From NCBI RefSeq assembly GCF_001598855.1, contig NZ_BCZS01000006.1, positions 124,001 to 188,000 of the forward strand: a DNA stretch of 64,000 bases, in the 5' to 3' direction. The DNA is from Pluralibacter gergoviae ATCC 33028 = NBRC 105706. GTDB lineage: Bacteria > Pseudomonadota > Gammaproteobacteria > Enterobacterales > Enterobacteriaceae. Each line of letters begins with the position of its first letter. Within the stretch, counting starts at the first letter, position 1. This document shows, one piece after another, positions 29,800 through 39,200 of the stretch. A program made the position numbers and the translations under genes. The notes under the pieces were generated by a model. It searched no databases, was not told the DNA's origin, and worked only from the letters and a program-made list of their open reading frames with translations.

Positions 29800-31104
29800 T
29801 TGACTGCACCATTAAAAAAAATTGTCATTGTCGGAGGTGGCGCCGGTGGACTGGAGCTGGCGACGCAGTTAGGCAAAAAGCTGGGACGCGGTAAAAAGGC
29901 GAAAATTACGCTGGTTGACCGCAATCACAGCCACCTGTGGAAGCCGCTGCTGCATGAAGTGGCTGCGGGATCGCTCGACGAGGGCGTGGATGCCCTGAGC
30001 TACCTTGCCCACGCCCGCAACCACCACTTCCAGTTTCAGCTGGGGTCGGTGACCGACATCTGCCGCGAGGCCAAAACCATCACGCTTGCCGAACTGCGCG
30101 ACGAGAAGGGCGATCTGCTGGTGCCCGAGCGTAAGCTCCCCTACGACACGCTGGTGATGGCGCTCGGCAGCACCTCGAACGATTTCAACACGCCGGGGGT
30201 TCAGGAACACTGCATTTTCCTCGATAACCCGCACCAGGCGCGGCGCTTTCACCATGAAATGCTGAACCTGTTCCTCAAGCACTCCGGCAACCTCGGCCTG
30301 AGCGGCAAGGTCAATATCGCCATTGTCGGCGGCGGCGCCACCGGCGTTGAGCTGTCGGCCGAACTGCACAACGCGGTGAAGGAGCTGCACAGCTACGGCG
30401 TGAAAGGCCTGACCAACGAAGCGCTGAACGTCACGCTGGTGGAGGCGGGCGAGCGCATTCTGCCCGCGCTGCCGCCGCGCATTTCCAGCGCCGCTAATGA
30501 GGAGCTGAGCAAGCTCGGGGTGCGCGTCATGACCCAGACCCGCGTCACCAGCGCCGATGCCGGCGGCCTCAACACTCAGGAAGGCGAGCACATCAACGCC
30601 GACCTGATGGTGTGGGCGGCGGGCATCAAGGCGCCGGACTTTCTCAAGGACATTGGCGGACTTGAAACCAACCGCATCAACCAGCTGGTGGTCAATCCGA
30701 CGCTGCAGACGACCCGCGATCCGGATATCTTCGCCATCGGCGACTGCGCCTCCTGCGCCCGTCCGGAGGGCGGATTTGTGCCGCCCCGCGCCCAGTCGGC
30801 GCACCAGATGGCGACCTGCGTGCTGAACAACATTCTGGCGCAGATGAAAGGTAAGCCGCTTAAAGAGTATGTCTATAAAGACTACGGTTCGCTGGTGTCG
30901 CTCTCCAACTATTCGACCGTGGGTAGCCTGATGGGCAACCTGATGCGCGGTTCAATGATGGTCGAGGGGCGGATAGCGCGGGTGATGTACATCTCGCTGT
31001 ACCGGATGCACCAGATTGCGCTGCACGGCTATTTTAAGACCGGACTGATGATGATCGTCGGCAGGATCAACCGGGTTATCCGTCCTCACCTTAAGCTGCA
31101 CTAA
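29800..31104 (+). CDS. ndh: NADH dehydrogenase II
   Basis: 434 residues. This non-proton-pumping NADH:quinone oxidoreductase is a peripheral membrane flavoprotein. Two Rossmann motifs are present: [14 protein letters not shown] for FAD and [17 protein letters not shown] for [15 protein letters not shown] is the FAD-binding C-terminal motif. The start codon is TTG, as in E. coli, with AGGGGG upstream. The gene is a single unit behind an FNR-controlled promoter. Confidence 0.97.
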   Translation: MTAPLKKIVIVGGGAGGLELATQLGKKLGRGKKAKITLVDRNHSHLWKPLLHEVAAGSLDEGVDALSYLAHARNHHFQFQLGSVTDICREAKTITLAELRDEKGDLLVPERKLPYDTLVMALGSTSNDFNTPGVQEHCIFLDNPHQARRFHHEMLNLFLKHSGNLGLSGKVNIAIVGGGATGVELSAELHNAVKELHSYGVKGLTNEALNVTLVEAGERILPALPPRISSAANEELSKLGVRVMTQTRVTSADAGGLNTQEGEHINADLMVWAAGIKAPDFLKDIGGLETNRINQLVVNPTLQTTRDPDIFAIGDCASCARPEGGFVPPRAQSAHQMATCVLNNILAQMKGKPLKEYVYKDYGSLVSLSNYSTVGSLMGNLMRGSMMVEGRIARVMYISLYRMHQIALHGYFKTGLMMIVGRINRVIRPHLKLH

Positions 31105-31115
31105 ACCTCACGCCG

Positions 31116-31141
31116 GGGCCCGCGTTCGCCGGGCCCGTTTT
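31116..31141 (+). terminator. Terminator after ndh
   Basis: GGGCCCG (31116-31122) pairs with CGGGCCC (31130-31136), followed by G and four T residues. Confidence 0.75.
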
Positions 31142-31298
31142 AGGTTAATTCACTGTCGGCGTCCCTGAAAGGGTTAGGACTCCTCTGAATAGACCCGCCG
31201 CTGCGCTATTTACCGCATTTTTCATCCACTGTCTGATTTGCAGGTCAAGTCCCTTAGTTGCAAAATTGTTACCAACAGCAACATAAGGAGGAAGCCCC

Positions 31299-31835
31299 GT
31301 GAATAAATCTATGTTGGCGGGTATTGGTATTGGCGTCGCGGCTGCGCTGGGCGTTGCGGCAGTAGCCAGTCTTAACGTTTTCAGCAGCGGACCTAAATAT
31401 GCCCAGGTCATTTCAGCAACGCCTATCAAAGAGACGGTGAAAACGCCGCGTCGCGAATGCCGGAATGTGGCCGTTACCCATCGTCGGCCGGTGCAGGACG
31501 AAAACCGCATCACCGGTTCACTGCTGGGCGCGGTGGCGGGCGGCGTGATTGGTCATCAATTTGGCGGCGGGCACGGTAAAGATATCGCCACCGTTGCCGG
31601 CGCGCTGGGCGGCGGCTACGCCGGAAACCAGATTCAGGGATCGATGCAGAACAATGATACCTACACCACCACGCAGCAGCGCTGCAAAACGGTGTATGAC
31701 AAGTCGGAGAAGATGCTGGGATATGACGTCACCTACAAGATTGGCGACCAGCAGGGAAAAATCCGCATGGACAGGGATCCGGGAACCCAGATCCCTCTCG
31801 ACAATAATGGTCAGCTGGTACTGAATAAAGCCTGA
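31299..31835 (+). CDS. ycfJ: YcfJ, glycine-zipper envelope protein
   Basis: 178 residues, very close to E. coli YcfJ. An N-terminal hydrophobic segment (about 4-28) acts as signal or anchor. The central glycine-rich segment SLLGAVAGGVIGHQFGGGHG and GALGGGYAGNQIQ is a glycine-zipper domain of the Rickettsia 17-kDa type. Function is unknown; homologues affect biofilm and envelope. The start is GTG with a perfect AGGAGG site. It converges on the chemoreceptor gene. Confidence 0.92.
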   Translation: MNKSMLAGIGIGVAAALGVAAVASLNVFSSGPKYAQVISATPIKETVKTPRRECRNVAVTHRRPVQDENRITGSLLGAVAGGVIGHQFGGGHGKDIATVAGALGGGYAGNQIQGSMQNNDTYTTTQQRCKTVYDKSEKMLGYDVTYKIGDQQGKIRMDRDPGTQIPLDNNGQLVLNKA

Positions 31836-31854
31836 TCTGACCTCGCGCCGGCAT

Positions 31855-31877
31855 CTGACGGGGGCGCTCCCCGTCAG
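31855..31877. terminator. Hairpin at the ycfJ/chemoreceptor junction
   Basis: CTGACGGGG (31855-31863) pairs with CCCCGTCAG (31869-31877) around a 5-base loop. It includes the stop codon of the minus-strand chemoreceptor gene and has no clear U run on either side. Confidence 0.5.
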
Positions 31878-33772
31878 AGCCGGAAGCTGCCAATCACCTT
31901 CTCAAGCTCTCTTGCCTGTCTTTCCATCGAATGCGCCGCGGCGGCAACCTCTTCTACCAGAGCCGCATTCTGCTGCGTGGTGCTATCCAGCTGATTAATG
32001 GCAATATTCACCTGATCGATACCGCGGCGCTGCTCATCGCCCGAAGTACTTATCTCGGTAATCAGCACGCTGACGTTATCCACTTTTTCCCGCAGGACGG
32101 TCATCGTGGCGCCGGCCCGTCTGACCTGCTCGCTGCCCTGGCCTACGCTGCTGGCCGATTCATCGATCAGCTTTTTGATCTCCTGCGCCGACTGCGCGCA
32201 GCGCTGCGCCAGGGAGCGCACCTCGCCGGCGACCACCGCAAATCCGCGGCCGTGCTCGCCCGCTCTGGCCGCTTCGACGGCGGCATTCAGCGCCAGAATA
32301 TTGGTCTGGAAGGCGATGCCGTCGATAACGCTGATAATCTCCGCCACGCGCGCGGAGGCGCCGGTTATGGCCTCCATGGTGGACATTACCTCACCGACCA
32401 CCTGATTGCTCTGCAGCGCCGCCTCAGAGGCTTCTCCGGCCAGCAGGGTGGCCTGCCGGGCATTATCGGCATTTTGCCGCACCGTGCTGGTTATCTCTTC
32501 CATCGACGCGGCGGTCTCCACAATGGAGGCGGCCTGCGATTCCGTGCGCGAAGAGAGGTCGTTATTGCCGCTGGCGATTTGCCCCGAAGCGGCGGCAATT
32601 TGCGTGGCGCTGCTGCCCACCTGCGTCATCAGCGACTGCAGGAAAGCGATAAAGGTATTGAAATTGTTGATGATGGCGTTAAATTCCGGATTTTTGCTGG
32701 CCGCCAGCCGCTGGGTCAGGTCGGCGCCGCCGCCGGAAAGGGCGGCAATATTGCGATTTAGCAGCGCGACGTTTCTGAAGATATTTCTGACTATCGCAAT
32801 GACGATCAGCATGATAAGCAGACCGAGTATCGCCTGCGCCACGATGAGCTTGGTCAGAATCGCATTCGACTGGCGGGCCAGCAGCGCATCGGGAATATCG
32901 ACCGCCAGATACCACGGGCTGCCCGCGATAGCGTGGACAAACAGCGAGTGGCTGCCGTCCTGGCCGTCGTAGTGCCCGGCGTAGTCGCGCCGCTCTCCGG
33001 TTTGCAGCAGCGCCAGCAGCGGCGCGGCGGCGGGCAGATTGAAGCGGCTCAGGTTTGTCAGCGGCGCTTCTTCCTGCACCCGGGAGCCGTTGCCGATAAT
33101 TTTCCCGTCCTTTTCAACGATCATCACTGTGCCTTCCACGGCCTTGCTCATCTCACGCGCCAGCTGATTGAAAAAGCCGAGGGTGACGTCGATTGTCGCT
33201 ACGCCCCAGGGCTTGCCATCTTTGATTATCGGCATCGCGCAGTTGGTGCGGGGCTGAGGGCTGGCGGCATCCTGATAGGCCTGTGCCCAGGCGCACTGGC
33301 CCGCGCCGGCGCTCATTCCCGCTTTATACCAGGGTTGTTCCCAGTATTTCAGGGAATCGGGCTGATTCCACACGGTATTGAGCTGGAGATCGCCGGCGGC
33401 ATTCCGGGCATAGAAGGTACTGAATCTCTCCCGCTGCGGGTCCCGCTGGCCGGGCAGCGGCCAGATGCCGCCGCCAAAGACGTTAAGATCTTTATACTGG
33501 TTTACCAGCAGCGGAAGCTGGGCGTCGATGGCATCACTTTGCAGGGCGGGAACCAGCTCGGTAATGGCCCGTTGCTGGGCAATGACCCGGTTCATTTGAT
33601 CGGTGATGCTGCCGCTCTCAAGGCGCACCGTGGTCTGAATGTTTTTTAGCTCGGTGGCAGTGATCTGCGGAGCAATGAATAGCCGGATGACAATAAATGT
33701 CACCACCATAAGCAGCACGACAAAGCCCGCGAGTAGCAGGCTGATACGCGCCTGGGACGATCTCAATAGCAT
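31874..33772 (-). CDS. Methyl-accepting chemotaxis protein with a Cache-type sensor
   Basis: 632 residues. A first membrane helix (about 12-33) is followed by a large periplasmic sensor (about 35-305) that looks like a double Cache domain (WYKAGMSAGAGQCAWAQAYQD, WGVATIDVTLGFF, GTVMIVEKDGKIIG). A second helix (about 310-333), a HAMP region, and the cytoplasmic signalling domain with the conserved tip DGIAFQTNILALNAAVEAAR then EHGRGFAVVAGEVR follow. There is no C-terminal CheR-binding pentapeptide. It is not at this place in E. coli. The promoter is of the FliA class, so it belongs to the motility regulon. The ligand is unknown. Confidence 0.9.
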   Translation of the reverse strand: MLLRSSQARISLLLAGFVVLLMVVTFIVIRLFIAPQITATELKNIQTTVRLESGSITDQMNRVIAQQRAITELVPALQSDAIDAQLPLLVNQYKDLNVFGGGIWPLPGQRDPQRERFSTFYARNAAGDLQLNTVWNQPDSLKYWEQPWYKAGMSAGAGQCAWAQAYQDAASPQPRTNCAMPIIKDGKPWGVATIDVTLGFFNQLAREMSKAVEGTVMIVEKDGKIIGNGSRVQEEAPLTNLSRFNLPAAAPLLALLQTGERRDYAGHYDGQDGSHSLFVHAIAGSPWYLAVDIPDALLARQSNAILTKLIVAQAILGLLIMLIVIAIVRNIFRNVALLNRNIAALSGGGADLTQRLAASKNPEFNAIINNFNTFIAFLQSLMTQVGSSATQIAAASGQIASGNNDLSSRTESQAASIVETAASMEEITSTVRQNADNARQATLLAGEASEAALQSNQVVGEVMSTMEAITGASARVAEIISVIDGIAFQTNILALNAAVEAARAGEHGRGFAVVAGEVRSLAQRCAQSAQEIKKLIDESASSVGQGSEQVRRAGATMTVLREKVDNVSVLITEISTSGDEQRRGIDQVNIAINQLDSTTQQNAALVEEVAAAAHSMERQARELEKVIGSFRL

Positions 33773-33804
33773 GATAATTTTCTCTTCCAGGTAGGGTACA
33801 GATA

Positions 33805-33831
33805 ATTTCGGCCCGGAAGGAAAATACTTTA
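33805..33831 (-). promoter_or_regulatory. Sigma-28 (FliA) promoter of the chemoreceptor gene
   Basis: On the minus strand, TAAAGTAT (33831-33824), an 11-base spacer and GCCGAAAT (33812-33805) match the sigma-28 consensus at 7 of 8 and 6 of 8 positions. It lies 32 bases before the ATG. Confidence 0.78.
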
Positions 33832-33865
33832 GGTGTACTCTGCAGCGCGCTGGCGGCGACAGCGG

Positions 33866-34501
33866 TCAGACTTTGAGGATCTGGGGCCAGAGCTTCATGG
33901 TGGTTTCGGTGATCTGCAGCAGCTTCTCATAGCTTGCCCCTTCACGGGCGCTCACCGACATGCCCTGTAAAATACAGTTCAAAAACTCGGCCAACTGGCC
34001 GACGGGCTTGTCCGCCGGAATTTCACCGCGCGCCTGGCGCTGGATCAGAAAGTCGCACAGCGTCTTCTCCTGCATGGCGTGCCGCGATTTAATGGTTTCG
34101 GCGATCTCTTTTGAGGACGCGGCGAGGGCGCTTGAGGTGTTGATCATAAAGCAGCCCGCCGGCGTATCCTTGCTGGTGTAGCAGGTGGCGACGGCGGAAA
34201 AATAGTCCCGCAGCGCCTGCTCAACGCTTTTCTCTTCGCAGAACAGATGCGCTTCGTGGCGGGCGGCAAAGCGTTCGATATAGCGATCCAGTACGGCGCG
34301 AAACAGCCCTTCTTTATTGACGAACTCGGCATAAAGGGTAGGTGCTTTTGCGCCCGTCGCTTCCACCAGATCGGCTAGAGAGGTGGCTTCGTATCCGTAT
34401 TGCCAGAAGAGAGTCATGGCTTTATCCAGCGCGACTTCTCTGTCGAACATCTTGGGGCGACCCCGGCATTTTTTCGCGCAACCTGTGGCGTCAGCTGTCA
34501 T
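33866..34501 (-). CDS. comR: TetR-family copper-responsive repressor ComR
   Basis: 211 residues. The TetR helix-turn-helix lies near residues 20-65 (ATSLADLVEATGAKAPTLYAEF), with the KCRGRPKMFDRE lead-in found in E. coli ComR. The C-terminal regulatory domain has SKDTPAGCFMINTSSAL, where the cysteine could respond to copper. E. coli ComR represses bhsA (comC), a function inferred here from divergent neighbourhood and similarity. ATG at 34501 matches E. coli; GGAGG lies a rather long 11 bases upstream. Confidence 0.93.
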   Translation of the reverse strand: MTADATGCAKKCRGRPKMFDREVALDKAMTLFWQYGYEATSLADLVEATGAKAPTLYAEFVNKEGLFRAVLDRYIERFAARHEAHLFCEEKSVEQALRDYFSAVATCYTSKDTPAGCFMINTSSALAASSKEIAETIKSRHAMQEKTLCDFLIQRQARGEIPADKPVGQLAEFLNCILQGMSVSAREGASYEKLLQITETTMKLWPQILKV

Positions 34502-34523
34502 GAGCCGTTGTACCTCCGTAATC

Positions 34524-34546
34524 ATAGTGAACGATCATTATAAAAA
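34524..34546. promoter_or_regulatory. Dyad and -10 element upstream of comR
   Basis: ATAGTGA (34524-34530) and TCATTAT (34535-34541) form a near-perfect dyad. GATCATTATAAAAA (34533-34546) is repeated exactly upstream of bhsA (34745-34758). On the minus strand it contains TATAAT (34543-34538), a likely comR -10 element. The rest of 34547-34739 is AT-rich with no gene. Confidence 0.55.
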
Positions 34547-34739
34547 TAAACGGCGCTTACCACCAGCGCTGTCCGGCCTTATAAGAAAATCATAGAGATA
34601 AAATACAAATAGTGCTTTGCCTGGCGCGGGGAGGGCAGGTGCAGCGGTGGAGACGGGCGGGTAGCGTGAAAATGGATGAGAATTAATTTCTTAAAAATCA
34701 ATACGAAAACGGTTGTTTTTGGCAATTTGTAGCATTTAA

Positions 34740-34791
34740 ATAATGATCATTATAAAAACGTATTGACGAGTGATGGCGATCACACTATCAT
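34740..34791 (+). promoter_or_regulatory. bhsA promoter with two palindromes
   Basis: The promoter is TTGACG (34763-34768), 17 bases, TATCAT (34786-34791). A perfect 14-bp palindrome ATAATGATCATTAT (34740-34753) lies just upstream. Inside the spacer, AGTGA-N6-TCACA (34769-34784) is a CRP-like site containing the perfect GTGAT/ATCAC dyad. Either could be the ComR operator; a site between -35 and -10 fits repression. Confidence 0.75.
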
Positions 34792-34855
34792 TTGTTTATC
34801 GATCGTTAACTTAAAGAAAACGACCACCTCGAATCATCTGCAAAGGTATAACATT

Positions 34856-35113
34856 ATGAAAACAATTAACGCTCTGGCCATCGCTGCAGTACTCAGTTCT
34901 CTCTCATTCGCAGGTTTCGCTGCGACTGAGGTACAGTCCACGCCTGCGGGCCAGCAGAAAATGGGCATTATCTCCGCTAATGCCGGTCCTAACCTGGAGT
35001 CGCTGGAAAACGCGCTCGCTGAAAAGGCGGATGCCATGGGCGCGACTTCATTCCGAATTACCTCTGCTACCGGGCCGAACAACCTGCACGGTACGGCTGT
35101 AATCTATAAATAA
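34856..35113 (+). CDS. bhsA: BhsA, multiple stress resistance outer-membrane protein
   Basis: 85 residues of the YhcN/BhsA (DUF1471) family. The signal peptide is about 22 residues (ending AGFAA). The mature part TEVQSTPAGQQKMG ... ATGPNNLHGTAVIYK is typical. In E. coli it lowers outer-membrane copper permeability and is induced by copper and other stresses through ComR. The ATG at 34856 is the only start giving a signal peptide. It is divergent from comR. Confidence 0.95.
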   Translation: MKTINALAIAAVLSSLSFAGFAATEVQSTPAGQQKMGIISANAGPNLESLENALAEKADAMGATSFRITSATGPNNLHGTAVIYK

Positions 35114-35160
35114 GGCCCTCCTTATTTATTAACCCTAAGGCAATGCCACTGCCGACAAAC

Positions 35161-35189
35161 AAAGCCCGCAACCCCGGTTGCGGGCTTTT
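35161..35189. terminator. Bidirectional terminator between bhsA and ldtC
   Basis: AAAGCCCGCAA (35161-35171) pairs with TTGCGGGCTTT (35178-35188) around CCCCGG, with T residues on both strands. It serves both convergent genes. Confidence 0.9.
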
Positions 35190-35200
35190 CTGTCTTCGGC

Positions 35201-36157
35201 TTATAGCGCCTGAGGGGCATCGTGCCGGGTGACGTCTACCGGCATGCCGGCGCGGACCTCAAATACCCGCTCCATCAGCGCGGCGTCGGTGGCGGGCTGT
35301 TCGCGGAAGCTTTTCATCGCCGGAGTGAGCATGATGGGCATCAGCTGCGGATCATCGTCAATGTGCTTTGACAGCGGCTGGTGGACTTCAACCAGCCTTG
35401 CGCCGCCGGGCTCGGTAGAAACCTTAACGGGCGTATTGATGATGTTAACTTTGGTGCCCGGCGTGACTTTACGAAACAGCGTCTCGATGTCGGCATCGCG
35501 CAGGCGGATGCAGCCGGAGCTGACGCGCATGCCGATGCCGAAGTCGGCGTTAGTGCCGTGCAGCAGGTAAACGCCGCCGTAGGCCGCGAGGCGAATCGCG
35601 TGGTGGCCCATCGGATTGTCCGGCCCGGCGGGTACCACCGCCGGCAGATCGATACCGTTGGCCTTATAGCGGGCGCGGATATTGGCGGTGGGCGTCCAGG
35701 TGGGATTGGCGCGCTTGTCGGAGACCGTGGTCACCATCGTCGGCGTCAGCGTATCGCCGCCCAACTGGCCGATGCCGATAGGGTAAACGGTGACGCGGCC
35801 CTGGCCGGGCGGATAGTAGTAGAGCCGCAGTTCGGCGAGGTTTATCACGATACCTTCCCGCGGGGCGTCCGGCAGCAGAGTCTGTAAAGGGATGGTCAGT
35901 ACGCTGCCCGCCCGGGGCAGATACGGATCGACGCCCGGATTGGCCTGCATCAGCGCCAGAAAGCCGACGTTATATTTTTTGGCGATCGCCTCCAGCGAGC
36001 CGCCGTCGTTCTCAACCACGTGATAGCGGTTTTCGCCCACCAGCCGGCTGCCTGCGGCGGGCAGCGGCCAGGTGTTGGCCCATGAAGGAAGCGCCAGCAG
36101 CAGGGCGGTGGTCGCCAGCGCCAGCCGGCGTTTGCAGGATGCGGAAAATGCGGACAT
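35201..36157 (-). CDS. ldtC: L,D-transpeptidase LdtC (YcfS)
   Basis: 318 residues. The signal peptide ends near residue 27 (PSWA/NTWPLP). A LysM domain (about 44-91) binds murein and a YkuD catalytic domain (about 100-235) follows. The active-site motif HGTNADFGIGMRVSSGCIRL places His200 and the nucleophile Cys216. Enzymes of this group attach Braun lipoprotein to murein. Two residues shorter than E. coli YcfS. Confidence 0.95.
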   Translation of the reverse strand: MSAFSASCKRRLALATTALLLALPSWANTWPLPAAGSRLVGENRYHVVENDGGSLEAIAKKYNVGFLALMQANPGVDPYLPRAGSVLTIPLQTLLPDAPREGIVINLAELRLYYYPPGQGRVTVYPIGIGQLGGDTLTPTMVTTVSDKRANPTWTPTANIRARYKANGIDLPAVVPAGPDNPMGHHAIRLAAYGGVYLLHGTNADFGIGMRVSSGCIRLRDADIETLFRKVTPGTKVNIINTPVKVSTEPGGARLVEVHQPLSKHIDDDPQLMPIMLTPAMKSFREQPATDAALMERVFEVRAGMPVDVTRHDAPQAL

Positions 36158-36277
36158 AAGCGATGTGCTCAGCAGTCTAAGTGAAACGCGTATTATGGCT
36201 GCCGCGGGCGTGAGGATATTTCAGGATATTGCAAAGAGTCTGTAAATCCGGACCGGCGGGCGCCGGTCCGGTATTCA

Positions 36278-39200
36278 TCAGGCGATAGCGTTCTCTGCCA
36301 GCTGCTGCATAAAGTCGCGCACCCACGCCATGCGGATTTTACGATCGCCAAGTTCGGCAAAGAACTTGAGCCGGGTCGGGCCGTCCAGGCGGTAGTGCTG
36401 CGGCTGCTTCTGCAGCAGGCCGATAAGCCATGCCGGGTTGACGTGGTTCTTCTCGTTAAACTCGATTACGCCGCCTTTCTCATTGCCTTCCAGCTTGCGG
36501 ATGCCGAGCTTCTGCGCCTGCTGGCGCAGGCGGGCGATATCCAGCAGCGTGCGCGCCGCGTCCGGCAGCAGGCCGAAGCGGTCAATCAGCTCGACCTTCA
36601 GTTCGTCCAGCTCGGGCTCGCTTTTGGCGCTGGCAATGCGCTTGTAAAATGACAGCCGGGTGTTGACGTCGGGAATAAAGTCGTCCGGCAGCAGGGAAGG
36701 CATCCGCAGCTCAACCTCCGTCTGCTGGCTGGTCAGGTCCTCAAGCGACGGCTCGCGGCCCGCCTTCATGGCGTCCACCGCGTTCTCCAGCAGCTCCATA
36801 TAGAGCGAAAAGCCGATGGTCTCCATCGATCCGCTCTGGCCCTCGCCGAGCAGCTCCCCGGCGCCGCGGATCTCCAGATCGTGGGTGGCCAGCGCGAAGC
36901 CGGCGCCCAAATCTTCCAGCGTGGCAATCGCCTCCAGCCGCTTCTGGGCATCGGCGGTCATCGCCTTCGGATGCGGGGTCAGCAGCCAGGCGTAGGCCTG
37001 GTGATGGGAGCGCCCGACGCGGCCCCGCAGCTGGTGCAGCTGGGCAAGGCCAAAATGGTCCGCCCGCTCGATGATGATGGTGTTGGCCGTCGGAATGTCG
37101 ATCCCGGTTTCGATGATGGTGGTGCACACCAGCACGTTGAAGCGCTGGTGGTGGAAGTCGTTCATCACCCGCTCCAGTTCGCGCTCGCGCATCTGCCCGT
37201 GGCCGATAGCGACCCGCGCCTCCGGCACCAGCGCCGCCAGCCGGTCGGCGGCTTTCTGGATGTTTTCGACATCGTTATACAGGTAGTAGACCTGGCCGCC
37301 GCGCAGCACCTCGCGCAGAATGGCCTCGCGCACCACCAGGCTGTCGTACTCGCGCACGAAAGTTTTTACCGCCAGGCGGCGGGCCGGCGGCGTGGCGATA
37401 ATCGACAGATCGCGCATTCCGCTCATTGCCATGTTCAGCGTGCGCGGGATAGGCGTCGCGGTCAGGGTCAGGATATCGACGTCGGCGCGCATCGCCTTGA
37501 TGCGCTCCTTGTGGCGCACGCCGAAGCGGTGCTCCTCATCGACGATCAGCAGACCGAGATCTTTCCACTTCACGTCGCTCTGCAGCAGCTTGTGGGTGCC
37601 GATCAGGATATCGATCTTGCCTTCGGCGGCCTGCTCCAGCACCTGGGCCTGCTCTTTGGTGCTGCGAAAGCGCGACAGCATCTCAATGCGCACCGGCCAG
37701 TTGGCGAAGCGGTCGCGGAAGTTATCGAAGTGCTGCTGGGCCAGCAGGGTAGTGGGCACCAGCACCGCCACCTGTTTGTGGTTCTCAACCGCCAGGAACG
37801 CGGCGCGCATCGCCACCTCAGTTTTGCCGAAGCCGACGTCGCCGCACACCAGCCGGTCCATCGCCAGCGGCTGGCACATATCGGCGAGCACGGCGTTGAT
37901 CGCCTGCGCCTGGTCCGGCGTGGTCTCAAACGGGAAGCTGTCGCAGAACAGCTGGTACTGCTCGCGGTCGTGCTTAAAGGCAAAGCCCGCTTTCGCCGCG
38001 CGCTGGGCGTAGATGTCCAGCAGCTCCGCCGCCACGTCGCGCACTTTTTCGGCGGCCTTCTGCCGCGCTCTCGCCCAGGCGTCGCCGCCGAGCTTGTGCA
38101 GCGGCGCGTTCTCTTCGGCGCCGCCGGCGTAGCGGCTGATCAGGTGCAGAGAGGAGACCGGCACGTAGAGCTTGGCGTCGTTGGCGTACATCAGCATCAG
38201 GTACTCGCCCTTGATGCCGCCCGCTTCGAGAGTGGTCATCCCCGCGTAGCGCCCGACGCCGTGCTCCAGGTGCACCACCGGCTGGCCTTCGTGCAGTTCG
38301 GCGAGGTTGCGGATCAGCGTATCCGGGTTGATGGCGCGGCGGGTGTCCTGGCGGCGGCGGGCAACCCGCTCGCCGAGGAGATCGCTTTCGCAGATCAGCG
38401 CCCGGTTGCGCCGGGCGTCGATATAGCCGTGCTCCGCGGAGCCTATCATCAGGTAGCGGCCCGCGCCGCTGGCGTCGTCGAGGCGCAGAATGCGCTTCGG
38501 CGACAGCTTGATGCGCGCCAGCAGCTCGCCGAGCGCCTCGCGGCGGCCCTCGCTCTCCACCGAGAAGATCACCGGGCCGTCGAAGCCCTCGAGAAAGCGG
38601 CGCAGATTGTCCAGCGGCGCCTTCTGCTGGGCCTGCACCGCCAGATCCGGCAGCGGGCGATAGTCGAGATTAACGTTGGCGGCTTTGTCGGCCAGCGCGT
38701 CGGTCCGAAGCTGCACCCGCGGCCACTTTTTCAGCTCGCCGAACAGCGCATCGGTACGCAGCCACAGCGCTTCCGGCGGCAGCAGCGGGCGCATCGGATC
38801 GACGCCGCGGTTCTCAAAGCGCGCCCGGGTGTCGGCCTCGAAGCGGTCGGCGCTGGCCTCAAGATCGCCGGTGCTGACCAGCAGCGTGTTTTTGGGAAAA
38901 TAGCTGAACAGCGGCGGCAGCGGCTCGCTGAAGAACAGCGGCTGCCAGTATTCGATCCCGGCGGGCAGGGTGCCTTTGCTCACCTGCTGATAGACATGCT
39001 CCGCGTCGCGCTTAACCTCAAAGGTGTCGCGCCACTGGGTGCGGAACAGCTCAATGGCCGCTTTATCGGTTGGAAACTCGTGGGCGGGCAGCAGGTTTAT
39101 CGCCTCTACTTCTTCCAGCGTGCGCTGGGTGTCGGCGTCGAATAGCCGCAGGCTGTCGATTTCGTCATCGAAAAAATCGAGGCGATAGGGCTGCTGGCTG

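Noticed and set aside
36881-39145. 754-codon plus-strand frame opposite mfd
   Set aside because: Antisense shadow of a conserved gene with high GC at third positions; no domain or plausible start.
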